Below are positions 25,767 to 33,219 of a stretch of 54,366 nucleotides of DNA, in pieces; the first letter of the stretch is position 1, and each line of letters begins with the position of its first letter. The DNA lies in assembly GCA_944381555.1 (NCBI GenBank), contig CALWLL010000058.1, positions 1 through 54,366 of the forward strand, written 5' to 3'. The notes under the pieces were generated by a model, which searched no databases, had not been told where the DNA came from, and saw only the letters and a program-made list of their open reading frames with translations. The position numbers and the translations under genes were made by a program. This DNA comes from an uncultured Agathobacter sp. GTDB taxonomy: Bacteria > Bacillota > Clostridia > Lachnospirales > Lachnospiraceae.

Positions 25767-27758
25767 ATGTTATACCAGATTAGTAATGGCGCAGTCGTAT
25801 TTGGCGATGACGTCATTTTGCATGATATTTATTTTGAGATAAGAAATACAGAAAAAATCGCAGTTGTAGGGCGAAACGGCTGCGGAAAAACAACTCTGCT
25901 CAAACTCATCAACGGAGATGTAGAGTTATATCAGGAGGATGGAGAAGAAGGTTCTATCGCCATGAGCGGAAAACCGCAGATTGGCTATTTAAAGCAGATT
26001 GCATTTGATGACCCACAGCTTACGCTAGAAAAAGAAATCCGTAAGGTGTTTGCACCGATGATTGCCATGAAGGCAGAAGTAGAAGCAGCCGCAAAGGCAT
26101 TGGAGACCGACCACTCCGAGGAAAAAGTAAAGGCCTATACTGCTTTGGAAGAGAAGTTCCGTGATTTGGGCGGATACTACTTTGAAAAAGAATATGAGGT
26201 ATTGATTCGTAAGTTTGGTTTCTCGGAAGAGGAGAGAAAGAAACCGCTTTGTGATTTTTCGGGCGGACAGCAGACAAAGATAGCATTTATCAAGCTGCTG
26301 TTAAGTAAGCCGGATATTCTGCTTTTGGATGAACCGACGAACCATTTGGATATTACAACCATTGAGTGGCTGGAAGGCTATCTGAAGAATTATCCGAAGG
26401 CAGTCGTAGTTGTATCGCATGACCGTATGTTTTTGGATAACATAGTAGACGTGGTATATGAAATCGAATATGGGACAGCAAAGCGCTATCCGGGGAATTA
26501 CACCAATTTTATGGCGCGCAAGAAGGAGAACTATGAGAAGCAGTTAAAAGACCATATTGCGCAGCAGAAAGAAATTGAACGTCTTCAGAGGATGGTGGAC
26601 CGTTTTAAGGGAAAACCGACCAAGGTATCAATGGCGCGCTCGAAACAGAAAGCCATTGAGCATATGGAGATTATTGAGGCTCCGGACCGTTTTGACAACA
26701 GAACATTCCATGCGAATTTCCAGCCGCAGGTGGAAACCGGAAATGACGTGTTGTTCGTATCGGATTTGGAAATCGGATATGAAACGCCGTTATCTACGGT
26801 TAATCTCGATTTAAAAAAGGGTGAGAAACTGGGAATATTAGGCGGAAACGGTTTGGGAAAATCAACCTTCTTAAAGACCATCGTGGGCAGAATTATGCCG
26901 CTTTCGGGAGAATATAAGTATGGAGCCAATGTGCAGGTAGGATACTTCGACCAGCAGATGGCAATGTATCAGAGCAGTAAAACGGTGCTTAATGATTATT
27001 GGGATGAATTTCCGAACCTGACAGAAACCGAAGTACGGAATGCGTTGGGGGCGTTTCTTTTTACGGGAGAAGAGGTATTTAAGAATATCAGTATGCTTTC
27101 CGGTGGGGAAAAGGTGCGGCTGGCATTGTGTAAAATATTAAAGAGAAGACCAAATGTCCTGATTCTCGATGAGCCTACAAATCATATGGATATTATCGGA
27201 AAAGAGACATTGGAAACCATGCTCAAGGATTATAAGGGAACGCTTATTTTCGTGTCTCATGACCGCTATTTTGTAAAGCAGGTGGCAACGCAGCTTCTGG
27301 TTTTTGAAGATGGAACAACCAACCTGTATAAGTTTGGATATGAGGAATATCAGGAAAAACTAGACAAAGAAGCGGCTGCTGATACCGGAGGGTATAAGGC
27401 TTCTATGGAGTTAGGCGGCTTAATTAGCAATAAAGGCGGACAACAGGTATCCGGTGCATCTGCGGGAAACACTATAGAAAGTGCAAAGAAGGCAAATGTC
27501 AACATCGGAAAAGAACGTTCAAAGGTTGAAAAGAAGGTAAAACGGGCAGAGGAAGAACTGGCAGTAAAGGAAGAGAAACTTGATGAATTGAAGAAGGAGC
27601 TTCTTCGCCCGGAATACCAGTCCAGCTATTCGAAGTTAACAGAAATTCAAGCGCAGATAGACGCTCTTGAAGAGGAAATCATGGCGGATATGGAAATATG
27701 GGAAACTCTTTCCTCGCAGCTAGAAGTGCTTCTGGCAGAGGAAAATGTGCAGAGATAA
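25767..27758 (+). CDS. ABC-F family ATPase (Uup/YdiF-like)
   Basis: A 663-residue protein with two ABC domains. Domain 1: GRNGCGKTT, FSGGQQTKI, LLLDEPTNHLD, VSHD. Domain 2: GGNGLGKST, LSGGEKVRL, LILDEPTNHMD, VSHD. Between them is the P-site tRNA-interaction linker ('RMVDRFKGKPTKVSMARSKQKA'). A C-terminal coiled coil of about 100 residues (ERSKVEKKVKRAEEEL...) is like that of Uup. This form is the widespread housekeeping kind, which resolves stalled ribosomes or acts on DNA/RNA, rather than a resistance factor. The start overlaps the previous stop region: AGGAGGTAAAATG. Confidence 0.88.
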   Translation: MLYQISNGAVVFGDDVILHDIYFEIRNTEKIAVVGRNGCGKTTLLKLINGDVELYQEDGEEGSIAMSGKPQIGYLKQIAFDDPQLTLEKEIRKVFAPMIAMKAEVEAAAKALETDHSEEKVKAYTALEEKFRDLGGYYFEKEYEVLIRKFGFSEEERKKPLCDFSGGQQTKIAFIKLLLSKPDILLLDEPTNHLDITTIEWLEGYLKNYPKAVVVVSHDRMFLDNIVDVVYEIEYGTAKRYPGNYTNFMARKKENYEKQLKDHIAQQKEIERLQRMVDRFKGKPTKVSMARSKQKAIEHMEIIEAPDRFDNRTFHANFQPQVETGNDVLFVSDLEIGYETPLSTVNLDLKKGEKLGILGGNGLGKSTFLKTIVGRIMPLSGEYKYGANVQVGYFDQQMAMYQSSKTVLNDYWDEFPNLTETEVRNALGAFLFTGEEVFKNISMLSGGEKVRLALCKILKRRPNVLILDEPTNHMDIIGKETLETMLKDYKGTLIFVSHDRYFVKQVATQLLVFEDGTTNLYKFGYEEYQEKLDKEAAADTGGYKASMELGGLISNKGGQQVSGASAGNTIESAKKANVNIGKERSKVEKKVKRAEEELAVKEEKLDELKKELLRPEYQSSYSKLTEIQAQIDALEEEIMADMEIWETLSSQLEVLLAEENVQR

Positions 27759-27803
27759 ATTGTCCGACAATTTGATTTAAAATATTAAAATTGAATAAAA
27801 ACA

Positions 27804-27832
27804 TTGCTTAAAATGACAAGTTGTTATATAAT
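27804..27832 (+). promoter_or_regulatory. Probable promoter of hpf
   Basis: TTGCTT (27804-27809) and TATAAT (27827-27832) with 17 bases between. The left arm of the inverted repeat at 27811-27858 lies in this spacer. Confidence 0.6.
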
Positions 27833-27861
27833 CTTATTAAGATAAACGCTTGTCATTTTTT
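27811..27861 (+). terminator. Inverted repeat before hpf: terminator or operator
   Basis: AAATGACAAG (27811-27820) and CTTGTCATTT (27849-27858) pair perfectly across 28 bases, with T to 27861. The interior also has ATCTT-ATT-AAGAT. It could end the ABC-F transcript. The arms, however, flank the hpf -10 and contain TGACAAG/CTTGTCA, the half-sites seen at the XRE gene, so an operator is possible. Confidence 0.5.
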
Positions 27862-27901
27862 GCTTGGCATTTATCTAATAAACTGCAAAGGGGTTGACAT
27901 C

Positions 27902-28429
27902 ATGAGAATTACAATCACAGGTAGAAATATCGAATTAACACCAGGATTAAAAAACGCAGTGGAGGATAAGTTAGGGAAACTGGAGAAGTATTTTAAGCCG
28001 GACACAGATGTAAATGTTACATTAAGTGTGGAAAAGGAACGTCAGAAGATTGAAGTGACAATTCCGACAAAGGGACACACCATTCGTTCAGAGCAGGTTA
28101 GCAATGATATGTATGTATCTATTGATTTAGCAGAGGAGGCAATCGAAAGACAATTATTAAAATATAGAACGAAGATCATTTCTAAGAAAATGAACGCAGC
28201 GGCCAACTTTAAAGCAGAGTATCTGGAGGAACCGGAGGAAGAGGATGAAGAAATCAAAATCGTCCGTTCTAAGCGATACGATTTAAAACCAATGTACCCG
28301 GAAGATGCGTGTATTCAGATGGAATTACTAGGACATGATTTCTTCGTATTCGTAAATGCGGAAACGGATGAAGTAAATGTTGTTTATAAACGGAAAGGCA
28401 ACACATACGGAATTATCGAGCCGGAATAA
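27902..28429 (+). CDS. hpf: Ribosome hibernation promoting factor, long form
   Basis: A 175-residue protein of the usual long-HPF size. Residues 1-100 are the S30AE/RaiA domain ('MRITITGRNIELTPGLKNAVEDKLGKLEKYF'), then an acidic linker (EEPEEEDEE) and the C-terminal dimerisation domain ('KRYDLKPMYPEDACIQMELLGHDFFVFVNAETDEVNVVYKRKGNTYGIIEP'). It dimerises 70S ribosomes to 100S in stationary phase. The start at 27902 has AAAGGGG upstream; an upstream in-frame start at 27821 would fall inside the promoter and inverted repeat. Confidence 0.95.
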   Translation: MRITITGRNIELTPGLKNAVEDKLGKLEKYFKPDTDVNVTLSVEKERQKIEVTIPTKGHTIRSEQVSNDMYVSIDLAEEAIERQLLKYRTKIISKKMNAAANFKAEYLEEPEEEDEEIKIVRSKRYDLKPMYPEDACIQMELLGHDFFVFVNAETDEVNVVYKRKGNTYGIIEPE

Positions 28430-28474
28430 AATTAAGATAGAATGAGTTCATGAAATGAAATAGCAGCAGAATGT

Positions 28475-28512
28475 CGCGAAACGCGTTAACGCGTTTCGCG
28501 TCTTGCTTTTTA
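28475..28512 (+). terminator. Terminator after hpf, perfect palindrome
   Basis: CGCGAAACGCGTT and its exact complement run back to back at 28475-28500, followed by TCTTGCTTTTTA. It probably ends the hpf transcript. Confidence 0.7.
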
Positions 28513-28526
28513 TAAGGGATAGGATT

Positions 28527-28856
28527 ATGGTTAAGAGGGATGAGAAAATAAGAATTTCGAGAGGGGGTGGCGGTTATACGAAAGATATATGCATAGCAAA
28601 GCACATATGCAGGATGCTTGCGGAGGAAAAATATCAGGAAGAAGTCGCAGATGTTATGAGGGAATGTCAGTCACCAAAGATTTGCCTGCTTTGGAAGATT
28701 TTTTTTGAAACAGGAATCCAGGATACCAATCTGTTAGAAGAACGTATTTATCAATATGGCAGTTTAGTAAAGCAGCACGACTATTTTAGCAGAGAATTGT
28801 TTGTGGAGATGGTATCTTTGCTGAATCATTTAAAAAAAGAATCATATACACAGTAA
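28527..28856 (+). CDS. Hypothetical small protein
   Basis: A 109-residue basic protein from ATG 28527, preceded by AAGGGATAGG. It contains 'KRDEKIRISRGGGGYTKDICIAKHICRMLAEEKYQEE' and a helical second half rich in leucine and charged residues. I recognise no family. It has its own downstream terminator, which argues for a real gene. It could be a small cytoplasmic regulator, but nothing in the sequence says so. Confidence 0.6.
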   Translation: MVKRDEKIRISRGGGGYTKDICIAKHICRMLAEEKYQEEVADVMRECQSPKICLLWKIFFETGIQDTNLLEERIYQYGSLVKQHDYFSRELFVEMVSLLNHLKKESYTQ

Positions 28857-28862
28857 ATTCAG

Positions 28863-28900
28863 AAGGGTTCTGCATGGGAAGAAGCAGAACTCTTCTTTAT
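28863..28900 (+). terminator. Rho-independent terminator
   Basis: AAGGGTTCTGC and GCAGAACTCTT pair with one G-U, followed by CTTTATTATTCT. Confidence 0.72.
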
Positions 28901-28941
28901 TATTCTAAAAAGAGGATTGTGTTTGGGGGTTCTTTTTCTTG

Positions 28942-28970
28942 TTATGAACACGAAAACGTGATACTATAAT
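28942..28970 (+). promoter_or_regulatory. Likely promoter of ddl-murF
   Basis: TATAAT at 28965-28970 with a poor -35 (TTATGA, 17 bases upstream). A short dyad CACG-AAAA-CGTG lies in the spacer. Confidence 0.5.
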
Positions 28971-29020
28971 ATAGATATAGTCTGTCATTTGGCAGAAAAA
29001 TGAGTAAGAGAGGCAATTTT

Positions 29021-30073
29021 ATGGACATCGTAGTATTAGCAGGCGGGCTTAGCACCGAGCGGGATGTTTCCTTTAAAACAGGAAGCATGGTTACAAAAGC
29101 ATTAAGAGAGAACGGACACCGGGTAATTATGCTCGATGTTTTTATGGGATATAGCGACAAGGAAGAAGATTTAAGCGGCGTGTTTGACCGTGCAGAGGAA
29201 ATCAGCGTTAAGGCATCGGATATTTCGGAAGAGGCGCCGGATTTGAAAATGATAAAAGAATCCAGAAAGGACCAGTCAGATTGTTTTTTCGGACCAAACG
29301 TGATTCGTATATGTCAGATGGCAGATATTACGTTTATGGCGCTTCATGGGGAAAACGGAGAAGATGGTAAGGTACAGGCGGCATTCGATTTATTTGGCAT
29401 AAAATATACGGGAAGCGATCATTTAAGCAGCGCCATCGCGATGAATAAGGGGATTGCAAAGCAGCTTTTCCGGGCAAACGGCATTCCGACGCCAAGCGGC
29501 ATTGTCATGACGAAGAAAAAGAGAAATGATGATGTGGCATCTTTGGGACTTCGTCTTCCGGTAGTGGTAAAACCATGCTGCGGCGGTTCTAGTATTGGTG
29601 TAACAATTGTCAGAGATTATGAACAGTTTAAGGCTGCTTTGGATGAAGCCTTCCGTTGGGAAGATGAACTGATTATTGAAGAGTTCGTACAGGGACGGGA
29701 ATTTTCCTGTGGGGTTATCGAGGGAAAGGCTTTGCCGGTTATTGAGATTGCACCGATAGAGGGATTCTATGATTATAAGAATAAGTATAAGGCTGGAAGT
29801 GCAGTAGAAACCTGTCCGGCAGACATTCCTGAGAAAGCGGCCGTACAGATGCGGTCTTATGCAGAAGCGGCGGCAAAAGCGCTCGGATTAGACACATATT
29901 CCCGTTCTGATTTCTTAATCAGCACCGGGGGAGAGATTTATTGTCTGGAAGTGAACACGCTTCCGGGAATGACGCCAACAAGCCTGCTCCCACAGGAGGC
30001 AGCAGTAATTGGTATGGATTTTAATCAGCTCTGTGAGAAGATTATTGAAATCTCTATGAAAAGATATCAATAA
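29021..30073 (+). CDS. ddl: D-alanine--D-alanine ligase
   Basis: A 350-residue ATP-grasp enzyme. The start at 29021 is preceded by AGAGAGG; ATG 29000 would add seven residues not usual in the family. Hallmarks: 'VVLAGGLSTERDVS' at the N-terminus, 'FMALHGENGEDGKVQ', the ATP-binding 'LPVVVKPCCGGSSIGV', omega-loop 'FYDYKNKYKAGSAVE' and metal-binding 'YCLEVNTLPGMTPTSL'. The omega-loop tyrosine (YDYKNKY) is that of D-Ala-D-Ala rather than VanA-type D-Ala-D-Lac ligases. It makes the dipeptide that MurF, encoded next, adds to the peptidoglycan precursor. Confidence 0.95.
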   Translation: MDIVVLAGGLSTERDVSFKTGSMVTKALRENGHRVIMLDVFMGYSDKEEDLSGVFDRAEEISVKASDISEEAPDLKMIKESRKDQSDCFFGPNVIRICQMADITFMALHGENGEDGKVQAAFDLFGIKYTGSDHLSSAIAMNKGIAKQLFRANGIPTPSGIVMTKKKRNDDVASLGLRLPVVVKPCCGGSSIGVTIVRDYEQFKAALDEAFRWEDELIIEEFVQGREFSCGVIEGKALPVIEIAPIEGFYDYKNKYKAGSAVETCPADIPEKAAVQMRSYAEAAAKALGLDTYSRSDFLISTGGEIYCLEVNTLPGMTPTSLLPQEAAVIGMDFNQLCEKIIEISMKRYQ

Positions 30074-30111
30074 CCGGATGATTATAAAGATTCGGGAGAG
30101 AAGGAATAAGT

Positions 30112-31539
30112 ATGAGTAACATGCCGAATTTATCACTAAAAAATATTGCCCTTGCATGTAAGGGTGTTTATATGGGGCCTGTGGAATTAGAAGAGAAGGT
30201 AATCTGTGGAGCGGTTATAGACAGCCGGCTTGTTGAGAAAGATTATCTGTTTATTCCCATCAAGGGAGAACGGGTAGACGGACATACCTTTATTCCGCAG
30301 GTATTTGAAAAAGGGGCTTGCTGTGTGTTGTCTGAAAGAGAATTAGAAAATCCGGCGGGACCATACATTCTTGTGCAATCTACACAGACAGCGCTAAAAG
30401 AACTGGCGGCTTTTTACCGCAGAAGCATGCAGATTAAGGTGGTGGGAATCACAGGAAGCGTCGGAAAAACCAGTACCAAAGAAATGATTTTTTCTGTCGT
30501 ATCACAGAAATATGCAGCACATAAAACAGCAGGAAATTTTAATAATGAAATCGGACTCCCACTTACCATACTGGGAATCCGCAAAGAACATGAGGCGGCA
30601 ATCTTAGAAATGGGTATTTCGGATTTTAATGAAATGCACCGCCTTGCAGAAATTGCGAATCCGGATATCTGCGTAATTACCAATATCGGCTTGTGCCATT
30701 TGGAAAATCTGGGTACGCGGGAAGGGATTTTACAGGCGAAAACAGAGTGTTTTGCACATATGAGAGAGGGCGGTATCGCGATTTTAAATGGCGATGACGA
30801 TAAACTTTCTACCCAAAAAGAGGTCAATGGAAGACCTGCCGTTTTTTATGGAATAGGTAAAGAACCCAAGACGGATGAAAATGGTATGCCTATGGCAGAG
30901 AAATCTATTTATGCGACGGATGTAAGAAATCTGGGATTTGAAGGAATGAAAGCAGATATTCATACTCCACAGGGAGTGTTTGCGGCCGGAATTACCATTC
31001 CGGGGGAGCATAATGTATATAATGCTTTGGCTGCAACCGCAGTTGGTCTGGAACTCGGGCTTACTTTGGATGAAATGAAGAAAGGCATTCTTGAAGCAAA
31101 AACCATTGCAGGCAGAACCAATCTTATAAAGGTACACGGAATGGAGGTTATTGACGACTGCTACAATGCCAATCCGGTATCCATGGAAGCGGCGCTTGAT
31201 GTGTTGTCACATGCAAAGGGAAGAACCATAGCGGTGCTTGGCGATATGGGCGAGCTTGGAGAAAATGAAAAGGAACTGCATTACGGAGTAGGCCGGTGCG
31301 TGGCAGAGAAAAAAATACATACCCTTTTTTGCGCGGGAAATTTGGCAAGAGAGTATAAAGCCGGCGCAGAGAACCGGTGGAATAAGGAAGAGGAAACCGG
31401 GTGCGAGACTTATTATTTTGAAGAACGGGACGATATGATAAAGGCATTGCGTTCTTATGTGCAGGAGGGCGACAGTATTTTAGTCAAAGCCTCCCATTTT
31501 ATGGATTTTCCAAAAGTGGTAGAGGCGCTTACAAAGTAA
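30112..31539 (+). CDS. murF: UDP-MurNAc-tripeptide--D-Ala-D-Ala ligase
   Basis: A 475-residue Mur ligase. The P-loop is VGITGSVGKTSTKEM near residues 109-123, with 'AHKTAGNFNNEIGLPLTIL' and 'ILEMGISDFNEM' in the central domain, and 'GEHNVYNALAA' and 'DDCYNANPVSMEAAL' as C-domain marks of MurF. It joins D-Ala-D-Ala to UDP-MurNAc-tripeptide with ATP in the cytoplasm. It begins 38 bases after ddl, so product and consumer enzymes of the dipeptide are made together. Confidence 0.95.
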   Translation: MSNMPNLSLKNIALACKGVYMGPVELEEKVICGAVIDSRLVEKDYLFIPIKGERVDGHTFIPQVFEKGACCVLSERELENPAGPYILVQSTQTALKELAAFYRRSMQIKVVGITGSVGKTSTKEMIFSVVSQKYAAHKTAGNFNNEIGLPLTILGIRKEHEAAILEMGISDFNEMHRLAEIANPDICVITNIGLCHLENLGTREGILQAKTECFAHMREGGIAILNGDDDKLSTQKEVNGRPAVFYGIGKEPKTDENGMPMAEKSIYATDVRNLGFEGMKADIHTPQGVFAAGITIPGEHNVYNALAATAVGLELGLTLDEMKKGILEAKTIAGRTNLIKVHGMEVIDDCYNANPVSMEAALDVLSHAKGRTIAVLGDMGELGENEKELHYGVGRCVAEKKIHTLFCAGNLAREYKAGAENRWNKEEETGCETYYFEERDDMIKALRSYVQEGDSILVKASHFMDFPKVVEALTK

Positions 31540-31574
31540 AAGATGGTTGGTAAATGCAATCATTTAGAATAAAA

Positions 31575-31592
31575 GGATGCGCAGGCGCATCC
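31575..31592 (+). other. Hairpin just before the cyclophilin ribosome binding site
   Basis: GGATGCG-CAGG-CGCATCC is a perfect 7-bp stem with a four-base loop, placed 1 base before the GGAAAGAGG ribosome binding site. It has no T-run, so it may be a 5' stabiliser rather than a terminator. Confidence 0.55.
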
Positions 31593-31608
31593 GGAAAGAG
31601 GAAATTTT

Positions 31609-32139
31609 ATGACACAAAACCCAATAGTAACATTTGAAATGGCAGACGGAGGCATTTTTAAAGCGGAGCTTTATCCGCAAACCGCTCCAAACACAGTAAA
31701 TAATTTTATCAGCTTGATAAATAAGAATTTCTATGATGGAATCATTTTTCATCGTGTCATACGCGGATTTATGATTCAGGGCGGAGACCCGACAGGAACA
31801 GGCATGGGCGGTCCGGGATACGGAATCGATGGTGAATTTGCACAGAATGGTTTTGCAAATGACCTAAAACATACGGAGGGCGTTCTCTCTATGGCGCGTT
31901 CTATGATGCCGGATTCAGCAGGCAGCCAGTTCTTCGTAATGCATAAAACTTCCCCCCACCTTGATGGAGCATATGCGGCGTTTGGCAAGGTTATCGAAGG
32001 GATGGAAGTAGTAAATGCGATTGCTGAAACGGCAACAGATTACAACGACCGTCCGCTGGAGGAACAGGTTATGAAACGTGTTACCGTAGATACTTTTGGC
32101 GTGGAATATCCGCAACCAAAGACAAATAATAACAGATAA
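31609..32139 (+). CDS. Peptidyl-prolyl cis-trans isomerase, cyclophilin type
   Basis: A 176-residue single-domain cyclophilin. Active-site signatures are present in order: 'FHRVIRGFMIQGGDPTGTG' (catalytic Arg, Phe, Gln), 'GVLSMARS', 'SAGSQFFVMH' and 'HLDGAYAAFGKV', with the bacterial His in place of the human Trp. It has no signal peptide and so acts on proline bonds in the cytoplasm. It appears to be a single gene; the GNAT gene follows after a hairpin. Confidence 0.94.
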   Translation: MTQNPIVTFEMADGGIFKAELYPQTAPNTVNNFISLINKNFYDGIIFHRVIRGFMIQGGDPTGTGMGGPGYGIDGEFAQNGFANDLKHTEGVLSMARSMMPDSAGSQFFVMHKTSPHLDGAYAAFGKVIEGMEVVNAIAETATDYNDRPLEEQVMKRVTVDTFGVEYPQPKTNNNR

Positions 32140-32156
32140 TCTGAGTGGATATTTGG

Positions 32157-32203
32157 AATGGGTCATGAATGCATGAAATCTGTGTTCATGGCTCATTTCT
32201 TAA
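32157..32203 (+). terminator. Terminator-like hairpin after the cyclophilin gene
   Basis: AATGGGTCATGAA and TTCATGGCTCATT pair imperfectly around 15 bases, with TTCTTAATC after. The T-run is poor. Confidence 0.45.
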
Positions 32204-32226
32204 TCTGAAGAAGGTGCTTTTGAGGT

Positions 32227-33078
32227 ATGAAGTTGAAGTTAAAAAAATTAATTGGGATAGAAACAGAAGTAGGTCGGCTTCTTGACAAATATGAAGATAC
32301 ATATGAAGTGAAGGTATTTCGTTCCTTAGAGGAGGTAATCGCTTTCTTTGAAAAGCAGGAAAATGCAGGGGCGCGAAGAAAAACGCTTTTTGTTGCGGCG
32401 AAGGATGAAAGCATTGCATGGGGAAGGGAATATGGTCTTGCGGTCATGGCATATAAGAATCTAACGATTCCGAATCAGACATACTATGGAGTAGATATGA
32501 TTGCAGAAGGCTTCGGGGAAGTGGATGCGAATTTCCTGGAAAAGGTGCATCAGCGTTATCATGGGATTCCTTGGAAGATTGCAGAAACAAAACGGTGTAT
32601 CATAAGAGAATTGTCGTTAGAGGATTTAGATGCACTGTTTGAGTTATATGCAGATGAAGAAATCGTCAGGTTTACTGAAAATTTGTATTCGTATGAAGAA
32701 GAAAAAGAGTTTCAAAGCGCATATATTAACAATATGTACCGCTTCTACGGATATGGGATGTGGCTGGTGTTTTCCAAGGAAACAGGACGGCTGATTGGAA
32801 GAGCCGGGTTAGAGCATCGTGAATACAATGGAGAAATTGAGTTAGAATTAGGATATCTGATTGGCACACAGTATCAAAAACAGGGATATGCGGCTGAGGT
32901 ATGTCAGCAAATCCTTAAAATTGCAAAAAGCATGACGGATTTTCCAAGAATCAACTGTCTTATAGACGCCAAAAACATTCCGTCCATCCGGCTGGCAGAA
33001 AAATTATCGTTTACGCGTGCAGAGGAAATAGAGGTGGATGGAAGGAAAATGGAACGCTATATTTTGACGTTTCAGTGA
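32227..33078 (+). CDS. Two-domain protein: HAD-like N-terminus fused to a GNAT
   Basis: A 283-residue protein. Residues about 125-283 are a RimJ/RimL-type GNAT ('CIIRELSLEDLDALFELY' at the start, 'ELGYLIGTQYQKQGYAAEV' as acetyl-CoA loop, 'DAKNIPSIRLAEKLSFTRAEEIE' at the end). The first 120 residues contain 'VAAKDESIAWGREYGLAVMAYKN', which resembles the late part of a HAD domain but without the nucleophile Asp motif, so that half may be only structural or regulatory. Substrate unknown. It lies alone ahead of the rel promoter. Confidence 0.8.
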   Translation: MKLKLKKLIGIETEVGRLLDKYEDTYEVKVFRSLEEVIAFFEKQENAGARRKTLFVAAKDESIAWGREYGLAVMAYKNLTIPNQTYYGVDMIAEGFGEVDANFLEKVHQRYHGIPWKIAETKRCIIRELSLEDLDALFELYADEEIVRFTENLYSYEEEKEFQSAYINNMYRFYGYGMWLVFSKETGRLIGRAGLEHREYNGEIELELGYLIGTQYQKQGYAAEVCQQILKIAKSMTDFPRINCLIDAKNIPSIRLAEKLSFTRAEEIEVDGRKMERYILTFQ

Positions 33079-33118
33079 TTTTTTTGTGAAAATGTGACAC
33101 TTTAGATGCTGCAAAATG

Positions 33119-33147
33119 TTGCAATTTGCCTTTAAATTATTTATAAT
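33119..33147 (+). promoter_or_regulatory. Promoter of rel
   Basis: TTGCAA (33119-33124) and TATAAT (33142-33147) are 17 bases apart, about 70 bases before the start codon. Confidence 0.75.
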
Positions 33148-33219
33148 ATATAAATTATAATTTTGAAGAAAGGTAGTTTTTGGAAAGTTTAGTTTAAAGA
33201 GGAAAAGGAGGTGAGTCCT

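Noticed and set aside
29021-30073. Van-type D-Ala-D-Lac ligase
   Set aside because: The omega-loop YDYKNKY has the tyrosine of normal D-Ala-D-Ala ligases, and murF follows directly.
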